Shown here one piece after another: positions 45,645 through 57,299 of a DNA stretch of 64,000 bases. Every line of letters begins with the position of its first letter. The stretch's first letter is position 1. The DNA is from Bolinopsis microptera (taxonomy: Eukaryota; Ctenophora; Tentaculata; Lobata; Bolinopsidae). The stretch is taken from the NCBI RefSeq assembly GCF_026151205.1, contig NC_087082.1, positions 11,231,997 to 11,295,996 on the forward strand, given 5' to 3'. A program made the translations under genes and the position numbers. The notes beneath the pieces were generated by a model. It ran no database searches and had not been told where the DNA came from. It saw nothing but the letters and a program-made list of their open reading frames with translations.

Positions 45645-48600
45645 TTATATCCTGGTTGCCCTACTTCTTGTTTTCCTAAGATTCTTCCCGCTGAGGTGCT
45701 CCTGAATGAGCTTGGTCCGGGAGCGAGTGATCTTAGTATCGGTGTCCGGTGTGTCCGGGACGACGTCCCTTAGTCCAGGCCGCTCCGGCGGAGGGATCAG
45801 CTCCGGTGTACTGATCTGAGATTTGTGGAGCTTTCGTTTGCCTCTTTTTGGCTCAGGTTGTGAAGGCGTTGCGAAGTCGCTGTCACTTTCTGATACGGAG
45901 ATAGGAGCAGCTTTTCCTGGAAATGTCCAGTGTTAAAAGAACAATATAAGTACATTGTACATGATAACCGCCTCCTTCAAGGTTAAAATCTAAATTAGTA
46001 TAGTCCACCTGAATCAAACTGTAACCACTATCACGTATTCAAAAATTACTATCCCTGACAGAAAAATGGGAACAAGAATCGATTAATTATTTACCGTAAT
46101 TAAAACTATACAAAATTCATAATTAAGTTATTACCTCGCTTGGATTGTCTGGGCGATGAACCAGTAAGCAAATCTTTCAATCCTTTTAAAGTAGCTTTTC
46201 TCTTCACACCGACGGATCCTGGAGTCTGTAAAATCGAGAATTTAGTTTCTCCGAAAATGGCCTGTTACACAAATTTACAAGAACTGTGAAGGCTGGAGGA
46301 CTTGGTTCAAGATCTTGATGTAAGCTCTCCCATCCATGATTACCCCTCCAGACTCCTCCGACTGATCCATAATCCATAAATTTTTGTAAAGAATGATCAG
46401 ATATACATGAACTGACAGGTATCATCTATTTGAGTATCACCAATTTAAATCCGTCAAATACTTTCAATTACTTACAGCAAAGTTATCGGACGATGGTGAC
46501 TCCTCTATGGGCTGAATGCGACTCTTCTTCGACCTAAGTAATATCTATCGTTCAAAAAAATAACATTTTAAAGACACTCGCGAAATTAAATGACTTAGAT
46601 GACAAGTACCGAAAGTTAGTAAATTAATATTTATTTCTACCTAATGAAACCAATTAATTCTAACCAAATGAACCTGTTGGTATTGAGAGTTTTATTGATG
46701 AGCACTTGAGAGGTCCGTCTAGAAGCTGTCTTAACAACCGGTCTTTTGCCGCTTGTTCTGCTACCACCAACATTTGATCCTGACCTGCGTTGACCTGACG
46801 ACCGTCTGAAATACAAGGTCAGGAACATATTTCTCAAAATATACCGGTTAATTGTAAGCGAATTTTTAATAGCTATCAAATTTTCTTGACATTCCTATCG
46901 TTCCATTATAAGTACATAAATTATCTTATCCGTTTTTTCTCAAAACAGCTTCAAAACCTCAATTTAAAACAGTCATTCTGGCAAAATGTTTCAAAAGTGA
47001 ATTTGAAGTGGTAATTAATTTGTAGACACCTGGACTGACACGAACACATTGACAAGGGAACCAACCTGGAATGATTTAGAGCGGATGTTCGAGATGAGGG
47101 TTTGTTTGATATCCTATTGGAACTTCTCGAGGATTGAGTTGATTCTCTGCCTCCCTGTAAATTATACATAAATTATCTTTACTTTTTAGCTTTGAGTTGA
47201 AAAGACTAATTTATCGCATGCAATGTTAAGAACGTTTGTGCGAATGTTACGTAAAAATAACATTGGGTTGGGAAATGTTTTGAAAAATGCATAATCCGCA
47301 CAATTGTGTGTACAATGCAAATGCACTGAAGAGATGCGTCATCAGCAATAATCGACAGTTGAAATGCTTTAACAGTTCGCATGATTCTTCAGCTAAAAAT
47401 GCAGCATACGTTTAAAACCAACGAACAGTTTTGACTGTAGATTGATAACGATCATGCTGAAAAGTCAGAGGCATGGCAGCATGCGTGCGGAGCGGGTATA
47501 GGACACTATAGCGGAAGTCACGGGGGCGTAGGACACGAGGGCGGAGGTCACGAGAGCGAAGGTCACGAGGGCGAAGGTCACTAGGGCGAAAGTCGATCAC
47601 ATGACACAAGGGCAGAAGTTTCCTAAAACGATCACATGACTCACTTTATCATGGAAATATACACCTCCTAAATTTTGGACTAGTAATACTACAAAACCTG
47701 CAACATCACAGAACTTACTTCTAATTGTATAAATTATGTTTCAATCATTTTAGTGATCCTGATTTCGAATTCCTTGTAACTTTACTCACAAAACACACAT
47801 GGTTATAGAGAACTTCGAACGCTCAACAATTTTCCAGCTCGAACACAAGGATCCCCCTCCCCCTTGCCCTTGGCCTTGTATACATTTTTCAAATATCATT
47901 AATATGGTACTAAACGTGTTGCCTTTCCAAGCTCAAAGTAATCATGAATCATGTAAAAATATTTCCAAAATTAATAAGTTTTCATGTTTCCTATCCTGAT
48001 TTCGAAGTCCAGACCTCACCCTCGGGCCTCGATACACGATCTTGGAGTCGAAGCTTTCCATTTGTAATGCAATCTCGGAGGGCAGGCCACCCCTATGCAA
48101 TAAGAGCTCGGAAGCGGGGAGTCTGTCTTTAGAGTTACGTATCGAGAATGACTCTGGCCGAAAATTGTCTAAGTCAAAAATTTTTTAATTTTTCCTGGAG
48201 ACCACTTTTCTGCAGTGTTCAATGTTCATGTTACTCTGATCATTATGAGCCGAAAATTTTTTTTCAGGACCTAGCCCTCAAGAATTTGTCCTGAAAATTA
48301 ATGGAATTTCTGATTGATCCGGCCAAGCACCTTCAAAGTCCACCATGATTCGGTCTGGAGAAAAGGAACCAAGGTTTTTGAGGGCGTCGAATGCTTCCTT
48401 CTATTAGAAGTAAGTTGTGTGATGTTGCAGGTTTTGTAGTATTACTAGTTTGTAGGTTTACAACCTACCAGGACGCGCACCGAGTTGGACTCGTCGACGG
48501 TCAATATATGGAACAGATATTTTACGAGTATCACCCGTTAATTACTAGTTCAACATTTACAATTAAGGACGGTGTATATTTCCATGATAAAGTGATTTAT

Positions 48601-50492
48601 GTGATTGTTTTAGGAAACTTCCGTCCTTGTGTCATGTGATCGACTTTCGCCCTTGTGTCTTTCGCCCTCGTGTCCAACTTTTTTTAGGAAACTTTCGCCC
48701 TTGAGCTTGGGTCCTTTGCCCTCGTGACCTCCGCCCTCGTGACCGATTCCCGTGCATTTCAATGCTAAGAGTGGAAAAATGTTTAGAATGTTTAAATGCT
48801 TAGAAGTAAGAATTTCAGGACACTAAGGTACGAAAGGTAAGAATCTAGAATTCAATCGTCGGTGCACATAGTCACATGGTCACAAATACCTTAACCTGCA
48901 ACCGTGAGCTTCTTCTCACGGGAATCTGTATGTAATGTAACAAGGACTGAAATATTTCACGTATCTCTAAATTCATTAATCATTAGTCCCAATCTCTCAA
49001 TCATGTCACGTTTATTCATCATGCCAAACCCCAACTTATAGACTGTGACATTAGAAGCTTATATATCGGAAGCGGAAGATATGCCCTTAGAATGCTAAAA
49101 ATCTGGAAAAGCGCACCATTGATGATGATTTTAAAATTCTTAAAGCTTGAAAAGCATAGCAAATAAATAATCAAAAAATTGCCAAATTTAAAAATCACAA
49201 GAACGATAGAAAATCAAAAATAACGTCCAAAAGTTTCTTCCCACCTCGTCCAGTTCAGCGGACACTTGTTTGCTTCTCTTCGTCTCCATACATTCCATCT
49301 CCCTTTTCAACTCAGACACGTTTTGTTCCAGTTCAATGCTTCGTGCCAGAGCGGTGGAGACAGTTTCTTGCTGTTCCTTGTTTCGTTTTTCTGTGCTCGC
49401 CAGCTCCGCTCGCAGCTCCGCAAACTTGGTTTCTTTCTCTGATATCGCTTCGTCTATCTGCGAAATGAGTAAATGGGAATTATTTATTTTTCATTTGCAG
49501 TAATTCCATTTTTCATGAAGAAAAAATGAAAAAAAATGTGGCTTCGACTTCGAATTTTTAGATAAATCAAATTATCAAACCTGAGATTTGAATTTCTCAA
49601 ACTCCGCCCGGGTCTCATCCCGGTCAGTTTCCATCTGTATAACCATGTCTGCCATCTCTGTCAACTTCCTCTTGCTCTCCTCGCTCAACCGTATATACTC
49701 CTCTGAGCCCATCGCCGGGCTCAGGCACTAAAGACATAGGATGTAATTCATTCAAATTATCATCATTCAAAAATTGAAATGTGATCAAATGAACGAGCAT
49801 GAAACGTAGGTTAATTGGAGGCAGGTTTATGACCAATTTGAGAACATGTTGCATTGTTCAGAAATTCTCAAAGGATTTGATTCAAAATATTACCCCTTGC
49901 TGAAGAGAAATGAAGGGATAAGTTTGTAAGTTCTACACTTTTGTAATTAAGACGGACTGCTGGATATTGTATTTTTAAGACGTATTAGTAATTAAATTTA
50001 AAATCGGTAAGATTAGTTATAAGTTAATAAGTTAATACATACTTGTTTGATTCATTAATCACAAAAATAAAATTTCTTAACTCACATCCACAGCGACCGT
50101 AGCGACAGTATTCTGCTCCAAATTCTTGATGAGCATATCTTTATCTTCAAGAAGTTTTTCTAGAGCTGATATTTCTTTTTCTTTCTTGTTTGATATCATC
50201 TTCACAGCCTTTTCTTTTTCATCGTACCTAATAAAAGTTTGTTGGATCTTAGCAATATTACACTAAGAGAGGCGCTAAATAGATAAAATTATCTACATTG
50301 GCGTGAAAACCGAGATATTCAAGAACGCGATCATCTTAAAAGATGAAATAGAACTTGGCAATCATTAACTTAATCAATTTTATTATTGAACAAACCAATT
50401 CCTGAGCTCAATATCCTTAGCGTCGATGGTGTCCTTGTGTTTTTTAAGTTCATCAGTCATCTTGCGCTGAGCTGCAGCTAGCTCAACCTTCA
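45645..50492 (-). CDS. Gene B: coiled-coil protein with a basic Ser/Thr-Pro-rich tail (nine exons)
   Basis: Exons in transcript order: 50396-50492, 50086-50227, 49581-49727, 49245-49457, 47066-47154, 46674-46805, 46476-46533, 46135-46225 and 45645-45916 (stop TAA). All eight junctions agree in phase and all use AG/GT, which makes the model strong. The first four exons encode about 200 residues of charged coiled coil (for example KKHKDTIDAKDIELRNWYDE and SELKREMECMETKRSKQ). The rest is a basic, Ser-rich tail with NLS-like KRKATLKGLK and KRGKRKL and several TP/SP sites, ending RKTRSRATRI. The layout resembles tails of mitotic kinesins or other spindle and chromatin proteins, but no motor or other catalytic domain is present, so this is a guess. 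The 5' exons are missing; a 5.24-kb element sits 38 bp upstream of the first exon found. A foldback occupies the fourth intron. Confidence 0.78.
47510..48750. mobile_element. Foldback with word-repeat arms, in gene B intron
   Basis: The left arm (about 47510-47740) and right arm (about 48400-48750) are inverted copies. Each has an outer part made of CGAGGGCGAAGGTCA-type words and an inner unique part (TTTATCATGGAAATATACACC and neighbours). The right arm is interrupted by a 90-bp module. The central 650 bp is unique and non-coding. It could fold into a long hairpin in the gene B pre-mRNA. Confidence 0.65.
48451..48540 (+). mobile_element. 90-bp module M4 with a target duplication
   Basis: The module begins TGTAGGTTTACAACCTACC (a 7-bp hairpin with a 3-nt loop) and ends GAGTATCACCCGTTA. 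It is flanked by perfect direct repeats ATTACTAGTT (48441-48450 and 48541-48550). The left arm of the surrounding foldback, read as reverse complement near 47680, has the same context with one ATTACTAGT and no module, so the empty site is visible in this window. Confidence 0.75.
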
Positions 50493-51389
50493 CTGAGGAA
50501 TAATGGAGTTTAGTTACCGGTAGTTGAATCTAAGATGGCAAGTACGTACGGTACAGGGCTTTAAGTACGTACGGTACAGCTACTTTTAAAGGTACGTACC
50601 GTACAGGCCCTATTATATACTATATATTTTTTTCCCAAAAAAGTCTGTACCCTATATTATAGGGTACAGACTTTTTTGGGAAAAAAATGAAACTTTTTTC
50701 GAAGTTGGGGGGGGGGTCCAACCCGATCAATTCCGATCATTCCGATCCCGATTTTGGCCTCATCAACCCTCATATCGGAAAAATCGGGAAAATTTAAATC
50801 TTCCCTCTGAGGTTTCTAGGCGATATAGGTAGCTATTTCTGTACTTAAATATGACAAGAAATCGATTGGTGGTGGTCCCAGAACTCCAAAATGGTATCTT
50901 GTTCCAAACAAGAATCGTTTCGTCCGAAAAACAACACAATGTCGAATCAACTCTTGTTTGACAGAAACATCCACCCCGGTCCACAATTGAAAGAGGTACG
51001 GTTGGTAATAACAATCGTAACAAATAGCGAACGCTTTAGTAACTTTTGATTTAAATTGTCTCCACAATTTGTCTCCACAATTTGTAACAGGCTATCTGCA
51101 GAAATGGGTAGCACGGTTAATGACTGGTCCTTTCTCAAACTTCCAATCCTCAGTTAGATACAAAGAATAGTCTACACAATTTTCAATAACATTAAAAGGG
51201 ATGAAAATCACTTTATTTATCAAAATCTTTATTTATCATGTAACAACTTTTCCATAGTACTGGAGAGTAAAACTCTATTAAACAAAAACATTCTCGAGCA
51301 CATTTTGAGTCAGTAACAGTAACATGTCAATATGTTACAGACTCAAATGCGTTTAAAAACATTTTAGTAACAATAAATTGTGTAAACTG

Positions 51390-53395
51390 ATGAGGAGGAG
51401 GAGGACTGAGGAGAAGGAGGACTGAGGAGGACAGAGGAGGAAGACTGAGGAGGACCAGGACGAGCACTAGGAGGATGAGGACGAGGACTAAGGACGAGGA
51501 CTAGGAGGATGAGGACGAGGACTAAGGACGATGAGGACGAGGACTAAGGACGAGGAGGAGGACGACTGAGGAGGAGGACTGATTAGGAGGAGGACTGATT
51601 AGGAGGAGAAGGAAGAGAAGAAGGAGGAGGATGAGGAAGAGAACTGAGGAGGAGGAGGAGAAGGAGGAAGACTGAGGAGAAAGAGGAGGACCGAGAAGGA
51701 CTGAGGAGGAAGAGGACTGAAGAGGAGAGGGAGGACTGAGGAAAAGGAGCAGGATTGGTGGAGGAAGACGAGAAGGAGGAGAAGGAGGAGGACGAGAGCG
51801 AGGACGAGGAGGAAGACTGAGGAGGGGGACTGTTAAAAAGGAGAAGGACGAGGACTGAGGAGGAGGACTGAGGATGAGGAGAAGGAGGACTGGGGGAGGA
51901 CTAAGGACGAGGAGGACTGAGGAGGAGGACTGAGGGGATGAGGAGGAGGAGAAGGAGGACTGGGGAGGACTGAGGAAGAGGAGGACTTAGGGAGGACTGA
52001 GGAGGAGGAGGACTGAGGAGGATGATGAGGAGGAGGACTGAGGATGAGGAGGAGGAGAAGGAGGACTGGGGAAGGACTGATGAGGAGGAGGACTGGGGGA
52101 GGACTGAGGAGCAGGAGGATGACTTAGGAGTAGGAGGAGAAGGAGGAGAAGGAGGAAAAGGATGAGAGGGAAGAGGAGGACTGAGGAGGAGGAGGGGGAG
52201 GACTTAGGAGTAGGAGGAGAAGAAGGAGAAGGAGGACTGGCGAGGAGGAAGACTGACGAGGAGGAGAAGGACTGCGGAGGAGGAGGACTGAGGAGAAGGA
52301 CTGCGGAGGAGGACTGACGAGTAGGAGGAAGAGGAGGACTGAGGAGGAACAAGATGAGGACTGAAGAGGATGAGGAGGATGAGAAGGAGGACTGGGGGAG
52401 GACTGAGGAAGAGGAGGACTTGGGGAGGAGGATGAGGAGGATGAGACTGATGAGGACGAGGAGGACTGAGGAGGAAGACTGAGGAGGATGTGGACGAGGA
52501 CTAAGGACGAGGACTAGGAGGATGAGGACAAGGGCTAATGAAGAGGAGGAGGACGACTGAGGAGGAGGACTGATTAGGAGGAGAAGGAAGAGGAGAAGGA
52601 GGATGAGGAGGAGGACTGAGGAGGAGGAGGATAAGGAGGAGAACGAGGAGGAGGATGAGGAGGACTGAAGAGGAGGAGGATAAGGAGGGGAATGAGGAGG
52701 TGGAGGAGGACGAGGAGGAGGACTCAGGAGGAAGACTGAAGAGGAGGATGATGAGGATGAGGACTGAGGAGGAATACTGAAGAGGACGAGGACTAAGGAC
52801 GAGGAGGAGGACGACGACGACTGAGGAGGAGGAATGATTAGGAGGAGAAGAAAAAGGAGAAGGAGAAGGAGGAGGATGAGGACTGGGGGAGGACTGAGGA
52901 GGAGGATAAGGAGGAGGAGGACTAAGGACGAGGACGAGGACGAGGACGATTATGAGGAGGACAGAGGATGAGGACTGATGAGGAGGAGGATGAGGAGGAG
53001 AAGGAGGAGGAGGACTGGGGGAGGACTCAGGAGGAAGAGGATGATGACTGAGGAGGAGGATGAGGACTCAGGAGGAGGACTCAGGAGGTGGACTCAGGAG
53101 GTGGAGGAGGATGAGAAGGACTCAGGAGGAGGAGGACGATTATGAGGAGGACTGATGGGGAGGAGAAGGAGGATCAGGAGGAGAAATGAGGATGAGGAGG
53201 AGGAGAAGAAGAAGGAGAAGGAGAAGGAGGAGGACTGGGAGTAGGACTGAGGAGGAGAAGGGGATTGAGGAGGAAGGTGAGGAGGACTGAGGAGAAGGAC
53301 GAGGACGAGGAGTCAGGAAGAGGACTGAAGAGGACTGAGGAGGAGAAGGACTCAGGAGGAGGAAGACTTAGGAGGAGGAGGAGGAGGACATCTAA
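51390..53395. repeat. 2-kb purine-rich GAGGAGGACTGA array (second)
   Basis: Same word family as 25820-27850, with additional GACGAGGACTAAG words. Nearly all purine on the plus strand. Long Ser/Pro frames on the minus strand are by-products. Confidence 0.9.
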
Positions 53396-53397
53396 AT

Positions 53398-53492
53398 GTT
53401 TTGTCTGTTTTTGTCCGTTTTTGTCCGCCCTACTTTTTGTCCGTTTTGAAAATACAGGGTACCGAACGGACACAAAACATGATCCCCCAGCC
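53398..53492. other. Arm-core-arm block (family III) at the array edge
   Basis: TTTTTGTCCG words lead into TTTTGAAAATACAGGGTACC (53444-53463), followed by inverse words (ACGGACA) and CATGATCCCCC. The centre resembles the family II core, while the arm words differ completely. It has the layout of a right end with a short C(5) run. No matching left end was found. Confidence 0.5.
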
Positions 53493-53913
53493 AAGCATGT
53501 GTTACGATTTGTTTGGGGCTGGCTTTTACACCAGTCAATGTTTACTCAAAATATATAATAATTGTAATAATCAATATTAATCCCCGAAGGGCACGCAAAT
53601 TACATGCCATCGAACTCATAGTTATTTCGTCTAGATTTTATCAGTTGATTCTGATGACCCTGATCTGCAAACACATTTAAAAGCTTAAACGTTTATATAA
53701 AATTCTTTACTTGATAATACTGTCGTAGGTGTTTTATCAGTATAGGTTTGCGCTAGTTGGCAGTGAAATATGGAATGTGCTGTCAGGATGGCACGATAAG
53801 TGATTTAGATGGGATATAATAGTGAAAGTTGAGCTGCATAATATGTTAGGTTGCTATTAAGTGTCGGCTGTTCTAATGGTGTGCTAACCGTCTAGTTTTA
53901 CTTATTCCTTAGG

Positions 53914-54757
53914 TTATTCTCGGTAGTTGATTTGTTGAGTGCCTGATCTTGCTGATTTACGTAGCCCGGGTAAATTATGTAACAGAAAAGCTGGCCATTC
54001 TTCATCGTTTCCTGAGCTTTGTAGTTCTATCATTACACGCTTTGCTGATTTCTTATAAATGCTTATTGAGAAAATGCTAGATGGGCAAGTTATGCGACTA
54101 ATGTTGTGCTCGGTAATAGCTAATATAGGACCTTTATACAGAACACTAGCGCGTAGATCTGGTTGAGAGTACGTTGTTAGCCAGTCGATATTGTCGTCAT
54201 AAGATGTGCCATACTTTGGTAAATCGGGAGGAAATAAGTCTTTTATCGACGACGGCAGAAGGCCAGGCATGTAATTTATCTTGTGCATCAGAGTCAGAGC
54301 ATTTTTTATGATTACCCCGTGTACAGTTAATATTTCGTACTCTTTAAACGTAGCTTTAGTATGATCCGGAAGTTTACCATCTTTGTAATAGTAATTCACG
54401 TAACCCGGCATAACTGCTCGTATTCCTTGTTTTTGTTTAGTGAACAGTGAGTTAATATGAGATTTTGCAGCAAAACCCCAAACGAGCGAACAGAAATTTA
54501 AGTGAGATTGTACAAAACTTTGGAAGATCTGTAAGCGTGCTTTGATTGGTAATTTGCGTTTTATTTTGAACATAACACATATAAACCGTGACATTTTTGT
54601 TTTGACAGCACGAATGTGGCTGGCCCAGTTTAGTTTGTCGTCGACGATAACTCCTAAAAATCTGGCCTCCGTTTTGCGTTCAATAGGATTTGCGATACAA
54701 ATGTACTTGACTATACATTTAAGGTGCAGTGTACTAGTGATATTATGGTATGTTTAA
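53914..54757 (-). pseudogene. LINE reverse transcriptase fragment (3' part)
   Basis: The reading contains EARFLGVIVDDKLNWASH, the thumb-region motif that follows the FADD block in CR1/jockey-type enzymes, then the C-terminal domain (FQSFVQSHLNFCSLVWGFAA, LFTKQKQGIR). The catalytic palm lies outside and is absent. The fragment is 5'-truncated, as is usual for LINE insertions, and its sequence is distant from ORF2 at 35823-39254, so it is a second LINE family. It lies inside the family IV capped element. Confidence 0.8.
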
Positions 54758-56040
54758 AGACCGGACCACAAAATATAACCCGGTACCTAGTGTTGTACTA
54801 ATACATAATAACAAGTAACAGGGATAAAATTAATGAGCAGAAACAATCGATCTCACGTCAAGAGGCCAAAGCACTCGGGTCTGGGAGTACATGACAACTC
54901 CAACTAGTAGTGAGCATACTAGCCCCTGCAGTGGAAAAACACATAAAACATACTATTGGAATGTCCAATTAGTTCGTTTTCTCATAACAATATAGCATAT
55001 GTAGGGGTTCTGGTTGAATTATATCACTTCTGAGAGGTTTTAGAGATCGATTCTCTAAAATTTCTCAATTTTCCGATTTTTCCGATTTTTCCGATTCCGA
55101 TTTTGGCCTCATCAACCCTCATATCGGACATCGGGTTGGACCCCCCCCCCCCCCCCCCCCCCCCCCCCCGAAGTTAGTGGAGTACTTGCAATGTTCCTTT
55201 AGTATTATCATAATTTTATTTGAGGTAGTAGTCGAAGAGGAACATGAATTATTAAGATAGTAAATTAACAGTGAGAGATAAAAATTAACAGTGACAGATA
55301 AAATCAGTATCACATTTTAATGTGCTTATTGGAGTAAATAAACACTAGTTTTTCAGCAAGCTGAGGCTTCAGCCTCAGCCTTCTTTTATTCATATAATAA
55401 GATATTCATATAATAAGATATTCGTAGTCTCTAAAGTTTGTTTCACACATTAATGAGGATGCGCTAAAAATCGCGTAAACAACATCTGCCAACTTTTTCA
55501 ACCAACATAATTCAAAGCGCCAAATCCAATGTCACATGGTCCAACCCTTCTTGCTTCTGGAACATTCTTGTACAACTGCTCTAAATCTAATGGTATAAAT
55601 TGAAATGCAGCGATGAGCGAATTCAGCTTCCATGAAAGTTGTCGTGTGAACGTGGTTTTTGTGCATCTTTTTGCAATTGCAAGCATTAAGTACCTTTCAG
55701 CCCAAGTTTAAAAGTACGTACCGTACAGCTATTTTTAAAGGTACGTACCGTACGTACTTGCCATCTTAGAGTTGAATGTGATGCCCGGTTTGATTCATGT
55801 TATCAACTTTATATGAACTGCATGTGTATTGTATAATCTTATAATGAATTATGCCGGTAGCCTTACGGATGTAATCCGACCCCGAAGCGCCTAATACTGT
55901 TATATTGTTACAAAAAGGATGTGAATTGTAAACGCAGCTACGGCGTGTTATTGTCATTACAAGAGTGATTCATTCCACTTGAGGGAATGCGAGTCAGATA
56001 ACGAGACATTTAAGATACAGTGTGATCGAGAGTTCATTAC

Positions 56041-56802
56041 CAAACGCGACCCATTAATGACTCATTCACTGCGGGTTCTGCCTGCCACTTCTTCTTTTTC
56101 ATTATTAAAAAAAAAAACATATTAAAAAATGTATACACTATACATTATACATGCAAGTATCAGTGTAGTGGTTAAGATTGCCAGTTGACTGACTTGTTAA
56201 AGTTTTGACTCTATTTGATACTAGCAATATATTTATGTAATTAAAATTAGGTGTAGATTTTTTTCTTTTTGAACATCGAGTAATGGTAAATATACTAAAT
56301 AAGTAGTGGAAAATAATTTAGCGATTGAAAAATAAATAGCGTAAATAATTTTTCATTTGATCATCAACCTAAGGCGCTCATAACAAATACATTTGAGGTC
56401 TAACTACCATTGAAGAACAAAAATAACAGTTTTTCCCGATATTTTGTCGACGGGAACATTTTTCTGCATCATAGCGAAAGAACACAATTTTGGCTGCTGA
56501 TTATAATAAGCATAATAAAAACAAGTTCCTATTAGTTGAATGTGATGTGCAATGTCCTGAGTGTAATAACATACTAACAAGTCAGTAGTCATTATAAATA
56601 ATATTTAAATAAATTCTTAAGTTCTAATTAGATTAATCAAACCAAGCAAAGAGTTATCATCAATCGTCCAACCCCTTGTAGTGAGCTGTTCATCATCTAG
56701 TAGAGAGTCTTTGACTAGTGTAGGAACTCAAAGAGACACAGTAATCTCGATTCTTTTGTCTTCAGTAGTGTACGAGCACTGTGGTCCCGGGCTTACCTCC
56801 AT
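56041..56802 (-). CDS. Possible first exons of a minus-strand gene, perhaps gene B
   Basis: An ATG in good context (GCCAAAATGGAG, ATG at 56800-56802) is followed at once by a GTAAGC donor. A second candidate exon, 56041-56093, starts after a poly-T-rich acceptor region in phase 0 and reads KKWQAEPAVNESLMGRV before a GTAATG donor. It leaves two bases, whereas gene B exon 50396-50492 needs one, so they do not join directly; another exon would be required. Confidence 0.22.
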
Positions 56803-56896
56803 TTTGGCGTTGCAAATGGAGTCACGACTGGCATAGGCGGAGTTAAACGTCGTTTAGCGGGCGCCCAACGATCCTCCCTCCCAAATTGCGTGTGCT

Positions 56897-56998
56897 CTAA
56901 CATTTACTACACATTCTAACATTTACTACACATTCTAACATTTACTACACATTCTAACATTTACTACACATTCTAACATTTACTACACATTCTAACAT
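56897..56998. repeat. 19-bp tandem repeat
   Basis: Five near-perfect copies of CTAACATTTACTACACATT. Non-coding. Confidence 0.9.
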
Positions 56999-57125
56999 AC
57001 ATTATGCAATATTTAAAGCGGTCACTGGTGACACTTATCACATTGTGTAAACTGTAGACTCTTCTGTAGTTTTATTTGCTCCAGCAATTAAACTGTTAAA
57101 GTCCGTTTTGAGTAGTTTGTATGGT

Positions 57126-57298
57126 AACTGTACACTGTACACTGTACACTGTACACTGTACACTGTACACTGTACACTTTACACTGTACACTGTACACTG
57201 TACACTTTACACTGTACACTGTACACTGTACACTGTGTAATGTGTAATGTACACTGTGCAATGTACACTGTACAATGTACAATGTACACTGTACAGTG
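57126..57298. repeat. ACTGTAC microsatellite
   Basis: A 7-bp unit (ACTGTAC) repeated about 16 times and then drifting to ATGTACACTGT words. Both strands are open for 60 codons or more (Cys/Thr/Leu/Tyr and Val/Gln/Cys repeats), purely from the repeat. Confidence 0.9.
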
Positions 57299-57299
57299 C

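Larger units (their letters stand above)
50707..55169. mobile_element. Capped element, family IV (4.46 kb)
   Basis: The left end is G(10) then TCCAACCCGAT; the right end is ATCGGGTTGGA then C(29). Direct repeats GAAGTT flank it (50701-50706 and 55170-55175; 7 bp if the adjacent C is counted). The core TTTGGCCTCATCAACCC lies near both ends in the same orientation (from 50753 and about 55102), with TTCCGAT words on one side and ATCGG words on the other. The interior holds a purine-rich array, a core like that of family II, and a LINE fragment. No transposase was found. Confidence 0.65.
50530..55769. mobile_element. 5.24-kb element with 8-bp target duplications
   Basis: The flanks are identical 8-bp direct repeats AGTTGAAT (50522-50529 and 55770-55777). 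The ends are inverted repeats starting CTAAGATGGCAAGTACG, followed by subterminal copies of GTACGTACGGTAC in both orientations, as expected for transposase-binding sites. The interior contains a capped element (50707-55169) and no recognisable transposase, although a minus-strand frame at 55498-55686 is protein-like. An 8-bp duplication fits hAT-, P- or KDZ-type elements; the ends do not decide which. It lies 38 bp upstream of the first recognised exon of gene B, in the intron. Confidence 0.75.

Noticed and set aside
48391-48639. A conserved peptide shared with 43394-43591
   Set aside because: The shared peptide is only the translation of the 90-bp module present at both places.
51987-53494. 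Ser/Pro-rich minus-strand frames in the second purine array
   Set aside because: Same by-product of a stop-poor repeat.
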